The translations under genes were made by a program, and so were the position numbers. The notes beneath the pieces are model-generated. The model was given only the letters and a program-made list of their open reading frames with translations, was not told the origin of the DNA and did not search any database. Shown here piece by piece: positions 45,586-54,811 of a DNA stretch of 64,000 bases. Where the stretch lies: positions 1-64,000 of the forward strand of contig CAMLKG010000019.1 in assembly GCA_946480695.1 (NCBI GenBank), in the 5' to 3' direction. This DNA comes from an uncultured Cellvibrio sp. Lineage in GTDB: Bacteria > Pseudomonadota > Gammaproteobacteria > Pseudomonadales > Cellvibrionaceae. The first letter of the stretch is position 1. Every line of letters begins with the position of its first letter.

Positions 45586-45611
45586 TGCCCGGCAAATGCC
45601 GGGTTTTTTAT
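45586..45611 (+). terminator. Terminator of the MoxR-Bat operon
   Basis: CCCGGC and GCCGGG pair around AAAT and are followed by a seven-T run. It lies just before the convergent 3' end of the NIT-like gene. Confidence 0.88.
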
Positions 45612-45614
45612 CCG

Positions 45615-46418
45615 TTAATTTCGATAATATTGCAATCGCTCAATCTGCCGATCAAATTGCTCCAAAACATGCTCAATACAGCGGCTAGCCAATTTGAAAT
45701 ATTCGTTTGCATCTATACTGGGCCTGTCGCTGATTAACTGGGTTTCAATACAACGCAACAAATAATGGATTTCCACCCGCGCCTTTTCCGGCCAGGAGGC
45801 ATCCACACTGGATGCAATTTTGTTGCGTAAATGGTTCAGTTGGATTCGCAATACACTGGAACATTCGCCTTTAGCCGCCACACCGGTTCCCAATGCCCTG
45901 GCCTGCCCGATATATTCAGCAATCGACAACAGGTAACGCCAATCAGTATCCATCGTATCCCCGGTGAGCTTGGATAGATGGTGGGCGTCAGCCACATCGT
46001 CAATTAAATACAATAAATTTGCGATCAAAATATTGTGTTGCTTGAAATTCTTATCCGCATCGCCTTGCAGGTAACCCAGCCCCAAGCGCTCCCAGTGATC
46101 GACAAGGCTGGACCATTTAACATTTTCAGCCATCCACTCACCCGTTTTGTCCACCTCGGCCATGATGCGTTTTATGCGTATATCCAAGGCTTCTATATCC
46201 GGCCTGGCAGCAAGGTTGCCATTGATCAAACCCGTGGTTAAACCGCGATGCTGCTGCACATAGGTCAATAAGCTGCGCAGTAATTTAATGTACTCAATAC
46301 CGCGATTAAACAATAGGGTTGAACGGTGCTTTTTATGGCGCAATGACACCATCAAAAACACCAAAAAACCTATAGGAAATGCCAGCAAAATTATTATTAG
46401 AGAAACAGGGGTTTCCAT
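45615..46418 (-). CDS. Membrane protein with a NIT-like helical domain
   Basis: The 267-residue product has an N-terminal membrane helix (PVSLIIILLAFPIGFLVFLMVSL), followed by a helical domain with YVQQHRGLTTGLINGN at about residues 54-69. This resembles the first helix of NIT domains, which sense nitrate or nitrite in receptors and regulators, where the conserved Q/E-RG-S/T motif lies. No kinase, cyclase or HAMP output domain is present, so this would be a stand-alone form. Identification is at family-resemblance level. Confidence 0.65.
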   Translation of the reverse strand: METPVSLIIILLAFPIGFLVFLMVSLRHKKHRSTLLFNRGIEYIKLLRSLLTYVQQHRGLTTGLINGNLAARPDIEALDIRIKRIMAEVDKTGEWMAENVKWSSLVDHWERLGLGYLQGDADKNFKQHNILIANLLYLIDDVADAHHLSKLTGDTMDTDWRYLLSIAEYIGQARALGTGVAAKGECSSVLRIQLNHLRNKIASSVDASWPEKARVEIHYLLRCIETQLISDRPSIDANEYFKLASRCIEHVLEQFDRQIERLQYYRN

Positions 46419-46657
46419 AGCGTTGCTCCGCGCTCAAGGCAGATCACCAAGCCATGCACAAGACCAGTGCAATCAAAAAATTATTGCGTGGGCCAGGCAG
46501 CAAATAAGTGCATTGGCAAATAAAATTTATTGGTTTTCATTCACCAACGGTATATCTATCAACTTTCATACCACAGGGAGAGGTGCGCACTGCCAGGTTA
46601 GGCTAATTGCATACAAATTTATTCGAAGGGAAAACGACGATCACACGCCTTAAATGG

Positions 46658-46683
46658 AAAGTCCGGCGCTGTGGCCGGACTTT
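46658..46683. terminator. Hairpin after pepN
   Basis: AAAGTCCGGC and GCCGGACTTT form a perfect 10-bp stem with a 6-nt loop, 22 nt after the pepN stop. No T-run of note follows on either strand, so this may be a weak terminator or an mRNA-stabilising hairpin. Confidence 0.5.
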
Positions 46684-46704
46684 GATAGGAAATAAAATAC
46701 AAAA

Positions 46705-49404
46705 TCAAATCAAACTTTTACTAACCACTTCAAATACATCTTTGGATAAATCCGGCTCCGCCATAATGCGCTCCAGTTGTGCTTTCATTAATGCCTGGCG
46801 TTGCGGATTATATTTCTTCCATTTTGTCAGGGGCGTTAGCAAACGGGACGCAATTTGTGGATTTTGGGTATTGAGCTGGATAATCTGATCTGCCAGGAAT
46901 TGATAGCCAGCACCCGTTTCCACATGGAAATTAATAGCGTTATTCGTGCAAAAACTGGCAACTAACGCGCGAATTTTATTAGGGTTCTTGCCATCAAACG
47001 CCGCATGGGTCTGTAACGCCTTTACTTTTTCCAGGGTACCGGGCAATACACACATAGCTTGCACGCTCAACCATTGGTTTACTACCAATGATTCGTGGTG
47101 CCAACGCTGATAAAAATCATCCAGCGCTACCTGTACCCATTGTTGCGAGAGGGGTGCTGCACTGTTGACAAGCTGGGTCAGGGCCGCCATCACGTCGGTC
47201 ATATTATTTGCAGTGCGGTATTGTTGCTCACATGCCTTAATCAGGGCTTCGTCGTTGAGCAACATTAAATAGCTGAGTGAAATATTTTTTAAACTTCGCG
47301 CCGCAATTGCATCCGCAGTAGCGGCATAAGCTTGCTGGTGGTCGTATTCGCGATAAATCGCTTCGAACTCGCTACGCAACGCGCGCGCCAGCGCTTTGCG
47401 CACTGCATTGCGGCCATAATGGATTGCCTCTATATCAATCACCTCGGCCAATTCCGATAAATAAGCCTCTGAAGGCAGGCTGAGCATATAGGCAACCATG
47501 GCTTTATCGAGGCTTTCATTTTCCAGCACACTCCGATAAGCCCCCACCAACTCATCATCTACCTGCCACTCAGCGAGCGATTGGCCTTGCCGGTAGGCTT
47601 CCATCGCTTCCTGGATAGCTTTCAATCCCAATTGCTGGCTGGCTTCCCAACGATTGAAGCCATCACTGTCGCGACTCATCAGCAATATCAGGTCCGCTGG
47701 CGAATAATCATAGCTCCACTTCACCGGTGCGGAAAAACCACGCAGTAAGCTGGGCACCGGTTTTTCCCTGACGCGTTCAAACACGAAGGTTTGTTCGGTT
47801 TCTGTTAATTCCAATATTTTGTGGGTGTTATCGCCGGTTTCAAAATCAGGCTCGGTATTTTTTAATACCAAGGGTAAATCGCCAGCGCTACCGATTAACC
47901 CCACAGCAACCGGAATATGGAACGGAAGTTTGTTTGCGCACTCTGGTGTAGGCGGACAGGATTGTTTAATGGTAAGTGAATATTCCTGCGCGGCCTCGTC
48001 GTAATGATCCGCAAATTGCAAGCGTGGAGTACCCGCCTGCGAATACCAGCGCTTGAATTGGGTAAGGTCTCGCCCCGATGCATCCTCCAGCGCTTTAACA
48101 AAATCTTCGGTTGTTACTGCCTGTCCATCGTGGCGATCAAAATATAAATCCGTTCCCTTACGGAAATTTTCCCTGCCAAGCAAGGTCGCCAACATGCGAA
48201 TAACTTCCGCGCCTTTTTCATAAACTGTCATGGTGTAGAAATTGGAGATTTCGATGTAGGATTCCGGCCGGATCGGATGCGCCATCGGGCCTGCATCTTC
48301 GGCAAATTGCGCGGTACGCAACAAGGTTACGTCTTCAACCCGCTTTACCGTACGCGAACCCATATCCGCAGAAAATTCAGAATCGCGATAGACCGTAAAA
48401 CCTTCTTTCAAGCTCAGTTGGAACCAATCGCGGCAGGTAACGCGGTTGCCGCTCCAGTTATGGAAATATTCGTGGGCCACTACGCCTTCCACCCGTTGGA
48501 AACCCGCATCTGTAGTCGTTTCCGGTTTGGCGAGTACGCAGGAAGTATTAAAGATATTCAAACCTTTATTTTCCATGGCTCCCATATTGAAATCGTCTAC
48601 CGCCACTATCATGAAAATATTAAGGTCATATTCCCTGCCATAGACCTCCTCATCCCAGCGCATGGAATTCTTCAGCGAAACCATAGCATGGTCGCATTTA
48701 TCCAGATCCCTGGACTCCACAAAAATTTTCAGGGTTACTTCGCGTCCCGAACAAGTAGTAAATTTATCTTCAATGTGGGCAAGGTCCCCCGCCACCAGCG
48801 CAAATAAATACGCCGGCTTTTTAAAAGGATCGTGCCAGGTTGCGTAATGGCGATTATTTTCCGCATCGCCCTGATCAATCAGGTTTCCATTGGATAGGAG
48901 TACCGGATATTTTTTATCGGCCACCACTGTGGTGGTGAACTCACTCATAACATCCGGGCGATCCAGGTAATAGGTAATTTTACGGAAACCTTCCGCCTCG
49001 CACTGGGTGCAGTACATTGTGCGCGAACGATACAAACCCTCCAATGAGGTGTTTTGCTCGGGCGTTATTTTAGTGATAGTCAGGAGTTGGAATTCTTCCG
49101 GCGTATTGAAAATGGTAATGGACTCTTCACCAAATTCATAATCGCCCTCCCCCAGGATTTTTCCATTTAATGCGAGGGAAACAAGCTCAAGGTCGGCGCC
49201 GTGAAGCGTCAACTGTGATACCGGTTGCGCCGCCGGATTGCGATACACATGCAGCATGGCGCTGACAATGGTCTCGCCTTCATAAATTTCAAAACGTAAA
49301 TCGGTGGTTTTTATCAGGTAATCCGGTACCCGGTAATCTTTAAGGTAAATGGTTTTGGGGGCCTGTTCTTTACCTGGCAAATTTTGTTCAGCAGCAGTCG
49401 TCAT
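46705..49404 (-). CDS. pepN: Aminopeptidase N (M1 family)
   Basis: This 899-residue protein is a zinc aminopeptidase that removes N-terminal residues from peptides in the cytosol. The exopeptidase motif GAMENKGLN and zinc motif HEYFHNW, with the third ligand glutamate in KEGFTVYRDSEF, are intact. The ATG at 49404 has AGGA 7 nt upstream, so I prefer it to the upstream GTG at 49422. Length is usual for PepN. Confidence 0.97.
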   Translation of the reverse strand: MTTAAEQNLPGKEQAPKTIYLKDYRVPDYLIKTTDLRFEIYEGETIVSAMLHVYRNPAAQPVSQLTLHGADLELVSLALNGKILGEGDYEFGEESITIFNTPEEFQLLTITKITPEQNTSLEGLYRSRTMYCTQCEAEGFRKITYYLDRPDVMSEFTTTVVADKKYPVLLSNGNLIDQGDAENNRHYATWHDPFKKPAYLFALVAGDLAHIEDKFTTCSGREVTLKIFVESRDLDKCDHAMVSLKNSMRWDEEVYGREYDLNIFMIVAVDDFNMGAMENKGLNIFNTSCVLAKPETTTDAGFQRVEGVVAHEYFHNWSGNRVTCRDWFQLSLKEGFTVYRDSEFSADMGSRTVKRVEDVTLLRTAQFAEDAGPMAHPIRPESYIEISNFYTMTVYEKGAEVIRMLATLLGRENFRKGTDLYFDRHDGQAVTTEDFVKALEDASGRDLTQFKRWYSQAGTPRLQFADHYDEAAQEYSLTIKQSCPPTPECANKLPFHIPVAVGLIGSAGDLPLVLKNTEPDFETGDNTHKILELTETEQTFVFERVREKPVPSLLRGFSAPVKWSYDYSPADLILLMSRDSDGFNRWEASQQLGLKAIQEAMEAYRQGQSLAEWQVDDELVGAYRSVLENESLDKAMVAYMLSLPSEAYLSELAEVIDIEAIHYGRNAVRKALARALRSEFEAIYREYDHQQAYAATADAIAARSLKNISLSYLMLLNDEALIKACEQQYRTANNMTDVMAALTQLVNSAAPLSQQWVQVALDDFYQRWHHESLVVNQWLSVQAMCVLPGTLEKVKALQTHAAFDGKNPNKIRALVASFCTNNAINFHVETGAGYQFLADQIIQLNTQNPQIASRLLTPLTKWKKYNPQRQALMKAQLERIMAEPDLSKDVFEVVSKSLI

Positions 49405-49433
49405 GGCGAAATCCTGGTTCACAGAGGAAATAA

Positions 49434-49700
49434 TTACTCAACCCATTTGATGGGTTTATCAGTGTGGGCATGGTCGTGATCATCATCGCCACAAAATTCA
49501 TGGGGTTCGGGGGGGATGTAACCTGTGTGTTGTTCCGGCGGTAAATTCTTATGCTCATAGGCAATCACCGCTTGCATGCACAACTGGCGCTGCTCTACAG
49601 ACAAACGATTGCCATCCGGCCATTTACCCAGCTCAACAGCCCGTTTTAAATTTTCATAAACTTCCGGCGTGAGGCTGGAAAGTAATTGGTGTAAATCCAT
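49434..49700 (-). CDS. DUF1315 (YeaC-like) family protein
   Basis: This 88-residue protein has the DUF1315 pattern: VYENLKRAVELGKWPDGNRLSVEQRQLCMQAVIAYE (about residues 14-49). It ends with a His/Asp-rich tail (CGDDDHDHAHTD) that might bind metal. The family has no known function. It lies 29 nt before pepN on the same strand, probably co-transcribed. Confidence 0.87.
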   Translation of the reverse strand: MDLHQLLSSLTPEVYENLKRAVELGKWPDGNRLSVEQRQLCMQAVIAYEHKNLPPEQHTGYIPPEPHEFCGDDDHDHAHTDKPIKWVE

Positions 49701-49747
49701 AGCATTACCCGAACAATGAGTTCAACAACATCGACGCCACAATTTTT

Positions 49748-50605
49748 TTAGCGACGATAAAAATTTTTAGTAACCAACGCATACATAGCCCCGGCAATCA
49801 AGCCGCCCAGATGTGCGGCATTCGCCACCGAACCGGAAATAAAATAATCCACTACACCGGTCATACAAAGCACCAACCAAAACAACATAAAGCCGATCAA
49901 TGCCGGAGCAACAGCAACCAGCGGGTGCGGCGCAATGCGCTGGCGAATGGCAATAAAACCCACCAGGGCATAGACCACCCCCGACATGCCGCCAAACGCC
50001 GGTGATCCGCTCCATAAAAACTGTGCAAGGTTGGAAACAATACCGGTGGCGATCACGAATAAAAGGAATGCCCAGGTACCCATCAGGTATTCCAAACGCC
50101 GCCCCAGGTCCCATACCCATAAACTGTTAAACAAAACATGGAAAATACCGAAGTGCAAAAAGATCGGTGTTAACAATCGCCAGAGTTCACCAGCCGCGAG
50201 TGAATCCGCCAGGGGAACCAGGCGGGTTGTGCTGAAATCCTGGAAGCTGAACCAATGGATTAACGCACTGCCAGATTCAACTAAAAAAGCGCCCAATGCG
50301 CTAAACAGGATCAACGCAATAACGACAGGCACTTGCAACGCTTGTTGCATTAACGAGGGTGACAAATAGCGGGAGGCAACCGTCGGCGATGGTTCCCGAA
50401 ACGGTTCGTCCAGATTAATGGCGCCTTGCGAATATTGGGCAAGGAACTCTTGTAGCGCAGGAATAACTGTTTCATCCACTACCCACAGGCATTGCTGGCC
50501 CTGTTCTTCGGTAATACGGTGCTGCAGGCCGCGCGAACGCAAATAACGGCTTAATTCACGCAAATCCTGGTCGAGTGAAAAATGCTTAACGGCTATCCAG
50601 TTCAA
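49748..50605 (-). CDS. GlpG-type rhomboid intramembrane protease
   Basis: The 285-residue product has an N-terminal cytoplasmic domain (about residues 1-85) and six predicted membrane segments. The catalytic serine is in GGMSGVVYALVGF and the catalytic histidine in NAAHLGGLIAG, the family dyad. It cleaves membrane-spanning proteins inside the bilayer. The HVLFNSLWVWDLGRRLEYLMG segment is typical of GlpG. No glpE or glpR is adjacent. Confidence 0.93.
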   Translation of the reverse strand: MNWIAVKHFSLDQDLRELSRYLRSRGLQHRITEEQGQQCLWVVDETVIPALQEFLAQYSQGAINLDEPFREPSPTVASRYLSPSLMQQALQVPVVIALILFSALGAFLVESGSALIHWFSFQDFSTTRLVPLADSLAAGELWRLLTPIFLHFGIFHVLFNSLWVWDLGRRLEYLMGTWAFLLFVIATGIVSNLAQFLWSGSPAFGGMSGVVYALVGFIAIRQRIAPHPLVAVAPALIGFMLFWLVLCMTGVVDYFISGSVANAAHLGGLIAGAMYALVTKNFYRR

Positions 50606-50626
50606 AATAAAATGACCACCAGGAGA

Positions 50627-51634
50627 TTAGGGGTCCACATAGACCCAAACAAATTTATCAGGTTGCAATTGTGCCTCACCATCCATGCGATAAGCCACCA
50701 GGCGCCCGTATTTAACCGCACTGTAATCCAGGCAGGCCAGGTTCGGCGCCAGGGGATGCGGAGTACCTTTTAACCAGTAATGCCCGATAAAGAGCGGCGG
50801 CTCGGAGAGATCGTAATGAACCATTTGTGCACGGTGTTCGGGGCTGATGGAGGCCCTGGCAATATAGTCAGGTAGCGGATCGGGCTGGAATAACAACTGG
50901 CCGTAGGTTTCTGCCGTGCGCCCCCAGAATTTCGTGCGGAACACCTGTCGCTGGTAACCATCGGACGACACCATCACCTCACCCTCGGGCAGGGGCAAAT
51001 CCACACCGCCCGTAAGCCGCTGTTTGGTGATTGCCTCCAGGCTACCCTTCCGGGCTGACTTGATCACAAATGGCCAATCAATATGCCCATCGCCGTAATG
51101 CTGGCGATGCCTGGCAATCAGGGCATGATCCCAGCAAGCGTGAACAGCGCGAAACACTTGCCGTGTTAACGGGTGCTCGATCTCCAGGAATAACGGCAAC
51201 TCAACAAACCAGCGCACAAATGCCAGCCATTCCTGCAAATGATCTTCAAATTGCGTGAGGGTTTCCGCGATTTGGCGGGCATTGCCCGGCGTGTGCGGTC
51301 GCAGGTATTCGGTTGAACCGGGACCTGAAGGTGTGGTGTAAGTGATCGCATTGAATTCATGGTTACCCAATATCATCAACGCGCTACGCGTCTCCACCAT
51401 ATCACGTACCAGGTGCAAGGCATCGCGAATGCGCGGGCCCCGGTCCACTATATCCCCGAGGAATATAGCCTGCCGCCGGGGGTGGCGATATACACCACGC
51501 TGCTTGGAGTAGCCCATTTGCTGCAACAAGCGCTCGAGCGTCCGGGCACAACCGTGGACATCGCCAATTAAATCGTAGCCGTAAGCCTCCCCGGTTTGCG
51601 GCTGGGTAGAAGGTTTAAACGATGCCCCGGTCAT
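50627..51634 (-). CDS. Calcineurin-like metallophosphatase
   Basis: This 335-residue protein has the complete metallophosphatase motif series: DLIGDVHGCARTL, GDIVDRGPRIRDAL, GNHEF and a later histidine pair in IGHYWLKG. It belongs to the PrpE/diadenosine tetraphosphatase-like group, but the substrate is unknown. It lies 1 nt from nadK (51636), which suggests coupled transcription with it. No signal peptide is seen. Confidence 0.88.
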   Translation of the reverse strand: MTGASFKPSTQPQTGEAYGYDLIGDVHGCARTLERLLQQMGYSKQRGVYRHPRRQAIFLGDIVDRGPRIRDALHLVRDMVETRSALMILGNHEFNAITYTTPSGPGSTEYLRPHTPGNARQIAETLTQFEDHLQEWLAFVRWFVELPLFLEIEHPLTRQVFRAVHACWDHALIARHRQHYGDGHIDWPFVIKSARKGSLEAITKQRLTGGVDLPLPEGEVMVSSDGYQRQVFRTKFWGRTAETYGQLLFQPDPLPDYIARASISPEHRAQMVHYDLSEPPLFIGHYWLKGTPHPLAPNLACLDYSAVKYGRLVAYRMDGEAQLQPDKFVWVYVDP

Positions 51635-51635
51635 A

Positions 51636-52535
51636 TCATTCCTTCAGCAAATGGCCACCCCACCCCAGCTTGGAACGGCAGCGTTCATAAAAGTTGTAAT
51701 CTTTGGGATGCAGCAATTGCAGCAGTTGCTTCTTTTTGCGGATACGGATTTGATCACCCGTTTGCACATCCACATGGGAATGACCATCACAGGTCACCAT
51801 GGGTTCAGCGCGATTATGTTCACCTACCAACACAATAATTTCGCTGTCGCCCGCGACCACTATAGGGCGACTGCTCAGGGTATGGGGATTCATGGGAACC
51901 ACAACGATAGCGTCCAGTGTGGGGTGCAATAGTGGCCCGCCACCACTTAATGAATAGGCGGTGGAACCTGTGGGTGTGGAAACTATCACGCCATCGGAAC
52001 GCTGGCTGGTTACAAACACCCCATCCACACAGATTTCAAACTGCAACATATGGATAAATTGGCCGGGATGCAGTACCACATCATTGAAGGCATCCGCACT
52101 GGCGATAACATGGCCTTTGCGCACAACGTCCATATCCAGCAAAAAGCGCATTTCCGAAATATATTCCCCGGCCAGTACTTCATCGACTTTGCGTTCGATG
52201 TCCTCCGGCATAATATCCGTCAGGAAACCGAGGCGCCCGCGGTTCACACCCAATAGGGGTACATTGTATTTTGCGAGGGCACGGGCGGCGCGCAACAAAC
52301 TACCATCGCCACCAATTACAATAACCAGGTCGCATACCTGCCCAAGGCTTTCCATGTCCATGATGCGCTGCGCCGCCTTTACCATGCTCGCATCACGGAT
52401 AAGCGCTGCCGTTTCGGCTTCCAATACGAAGCGCTTGCCGCGCTTCTGCAAGAAACGGATCAGGAGTTTAATGGAGTAAACCGCACGCTCGTTGTTGAGG
52501 TGGCCAATCAAGCCGATGGTTGAAAAATGAGTCAT
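51636..52535 (-). CDS. nadK: NAD kinase
   Basis: This 299-residue enzyme phosphorylates NAD to NADP. The GGDGS motif (VIGGDGSLLRAARALA, about residues 74-89) and the later TPTGSTAYSLSGGGPL are diagnostic. The conserved NRGRLGFLTD segment is intact. It is first in a pair with the metallophosphatase gene and divergent from the DUF1853 gene, with a gap of 98 nt. Confidence 0.97.
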   Translation of the reverse strand: MTHFSTIGLIGHLNNERAVYSIKLLIRFLQKRGKRFVLEAETAALIRDASMVKAAQRIMDMESLGQVCDLVIVIGGDGSLLRAARALAKYNVPLLGVNRGRLGFLTDIMPEDIERKVDEVLAGEYISEMRFLLDMDVVRKGHVIASADAFNDVVLHPGQFIHMLQFEICVDGVFVTSQRSDGVIVSTPTGSTAYSLSGGGPLLHPTLDAIVVVPMNPHTLSSRPIVVAGDSEIIVLVGEHNRAEPMVTCDGHSHVDVQTGDQIRIRKKKQLLQLLHPKDYNFYERCRSKLGWGGHLLKE

Positions 52536-52633
52536 AAATCATCCAATGCGTCAGCGGTTGCATAGTATTGGCCCCGGGACCAAACGTTATTTCAGGATAT
52601 TATAGCCAGCGAAGCTCGCCAGGATTTAACTTT

Positions 52634-53629
52634 ATGCAATTAATGACCTGCGATGATTACAAAATTGCGTTACATAAATTGCAACACCAGGTCGTTCGCG
52701 ATTTAGCCTGGTGTTGTTTTAGCCCACCCATGATGAACGAACTTCCCGGCAGCCACGCGAACATCTTGCCTTTTGATAACCAATCAATATGGCCCTGGCT
52801 TTACGCGCTCGATCAACAACCACAGGCGTTGATGGAACATTTGCACCAGGTTAAAAGCACCCGCTTGGGAATTTATTACGAAGCCCTGTGGCATTTTTAT
52901 TTTGCGAATCATCCGCAATGGGAATTGTTAAAACACAATCTGCAAATAGATCGGAATGGTGCAACCCTGGGAGCCTGTGATTTTTTATGTCGCCGGGGGG
53001 AAGAATATTGGCACATCGAAACTGCTGTTAAATTTTATTTGTGCAGCACCAGTGATACCACAGGCGCGCAAGCGTGGAAATATTGGGTGGGTCCCGAAGG
53101 GCAAGACCGACTGGATTTAAAACTCAACCATCTCCGCCAGCACCAATTACCATTGCATCAATTCCCGGAAGCAAAATATTTATTGGAAACCTTATATCCC
53201 GACGCAAAAAACTGGCATACCGGGCTTTGCTTGCAGGGCTATTTATTTTCACCGGCACAACATACAAGGGAACCGGCATTCAGCCATCCCCATCACGGTC
53301 GAGGTCGCTGGTGGTTCGCCCACAACCTCCTTGATCGATTGCCGGAATACTCCCCTGCCCACTGGCTTATCCTGGAACGCAGCCAATGGTTATCGCCGGC
53401 ACAGGAAAAAGACCAAGGGAAATTGTTAACCAACAATCAACTTGGCGAAAAAATACTCGAATTAAATTTAACCCGCAGGCCTTTACTGGTCGCCCTCATG
53501 CAATTGCGGAAGCCGGGCGACGCGGCGGCGGGATATTGGATGGAGGAGTCTCGATTATTTGTGGTGCCGGATGGCTGGCCCCATCATTCTGATCGGCCAG
53601 GTACGGCGTCACCATCACGTAAAACATAA
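52634..53629 (+). CDS. DUF1853 family protein
   Basis: This 331-residue protein has the DUF1853 pattern: VVRDLAWCCFSPPMM near the start, LGIYYEALWHFYFANHP, LGACDFLCRR and WHIETAVKFYL. The start is chosen at 52634 with AGGA 9 nt upstream. The family resembles restriction-endonuclease-like folds in the LGACDFL...HIE(T)AVKFYL layout, a plausible D-E-K triad, but no activity has been shown to my knowledge. Its last 46 nt overlap the 3' end of the convergent gene. Confidence 0.88.
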   Translation: MQLMTCDDYKIALHKLQHQVVRDLAWCCFSPPMMNELPGSHANILPFDNQSIWPWLYALDQQPQALMEHLHQVKSTRLGIYYEALWHFYFANHPQWELLKHNLQIDRNGATLGACDFLCRRGEEYWHIETAVKFYLCSTSDTTGAQAWKYWVGPEGQDRLDLKLNHLRQHQLPLHQFPEAKYLLETLYPDAKNWHTGLCLQGYLFSPAQHTREPAFSHPHHGRGRWWFAHNLLDRLPEYSPAHWLILERSQWLSPAQEKDQGKLLTNNQLGEKILELNLTRRPLLVALMQLRKPGDAAAGYWMEESRLFVVPDGWPHHSDRPGTASPSRKT

Positions 53630-54720
53630 TTGCGCCGATCAGTTAATAATGTCTTTCCACTACCTGTGAATAGTTGATTGCAATTATCAAGCGCGAGGGT
53701 TTTATAGCCGTGCACAGACAGGAGATACGCTGCCGCACGGCTACGGCGACCGGTATCACAATAAAAAATATACAGGTTATCTTTATTTAGCAGGCGGGAT
53801 TTTATCGCCAGGATATTCAACGGAATATTTACCGCCCTGGGTAAATGGGCTTCGCTGTATTCTTCTTCACTGCGCACATCCACCGCGACTACGCCCTTGG
53901 CCAATTGATCTTCCAATTCGTTATAGGCCAGTGAGGAGACACTTGGCTCTTTCAATAACCGATAGAAATCCTGCTTTTCCAAGCGCATCAATACCCCGTC
54001 GGTGCGCATCATTACCGTGGCATTACGCATGGTTTCGTTCACCAGTGCGTCCTCACCAAAGCATCGCCCAACGCCAATTGTCGCCAGATGTTGACGTTTA
54101 TTGTCAGAATGGCGAGTCACGTCAGCTTCGCCTTCCTTGATGAAATAACACTGCTCGCCCATTTCTCCCTGTCGAATAACCACATCCCCGGCATAGACAA
54201 CCTGCGGGGTCAGGCGTGAGAAAATTTGCTCCACATTGAGCGGTGGAACTTTAAAAAATAAATTGGACTTGAGTACTGTCATCATCCAATCAACGTCTTC
54301 ATCCAAATCCCGCTCGCGGGAAATAATCAGTTGCAGATAATCCGCAACCTGGCTCCAGGTAAGTAACTTATCGAGCCGCTCGCTATCGATACGCAAAACA
54401 CTGCAATCCGTTTCGGCAATGGCAGTCAACAGGCGGGGTTGATGGTGGGCAATAGGAAACAGGGAACTACGGCCCTTGATGCGCGAACGATGACCTGTAT
54501 CATCAACCAGGGCTACATCGCCGTGAAGTAAATACACATGGTGCGCGTCGTAATTACCCGCCGCAAATAACGTCTGGCCGGCGCAAACAGTTTCAATCAA
54601 AGCATCATTCAGCAGCGCCAGCAAATGGCTTTCGCTCATTTCCTTAAGGGGAACAAGGGTGCGCGTCAAATTCAGATCAAATTCAACCGGGGTGATTTGA
54701 ACACTTTTTTGAGCTTGCAT
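53584..54720 (-). CDS. Cyclic-nucleotide-binding and rhodanese domain protein
   Basis: The 378-residue product has a first cNMP-like domain (residues about 20-130), a second (155-265) with the pattern YAGDVVIRQGEMGEQCYFIKEGEADV and CFGEDALVNETMRNATV, and a rhodanese domain (about 275-370) with the active-site loop FYCDTGRRSRAA. The phosphate-binding cassette in the second domain is partly altered, so cAMP binding is uncertain. A rhodanese cysteine is present. It may link a nucleotide or redox signal to sulfur transfer, but this is inference. It overlaps the DUF1853 3' end by 46 nt. Confidence 0.88.
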   Translation of the reverse strand: MQAQKSVQITPVEFDLNLTRTLVPLKEMSESHLLALLNDALIETVCAGQTLFAAGNYDAHHVYLLHGDVALVDDTGHRSRIKGRSSLFPIAHHQPRLLTAIAETDCSVLRIDSERLDKLLTWSQVADYLQLIISRERDLDEDVDWMMTVLKSNLFFKVPPLNVEQIFSRLTPQVVYAGDVVIRQGEMGEQCYFIKEGEADVTRHSDNKRQHLATIGVGRCFGEDALVNETMRNATVMMRTDGVLMRLEKQDFYRLLKEPSVSSLAYNELEDQLAKGVVAVDVRSEEEYSEAHLPRAVNIPLNILAIKSRLLNKDNLYIFYCDTGRRSRAAAYLLSVHGYKTLALDNCNQLFTGSGKTLLTDRRNYVLRDGDAVPGRSE

Positions 54721-54811
54721 AACCAATTCCTTCAAGGAAAAAGAACGGATTCCGGTACCGATAATTATCCAACAACGATTTACTGGTACCCACTACTTTT
54801 ATTTTTTCCAA

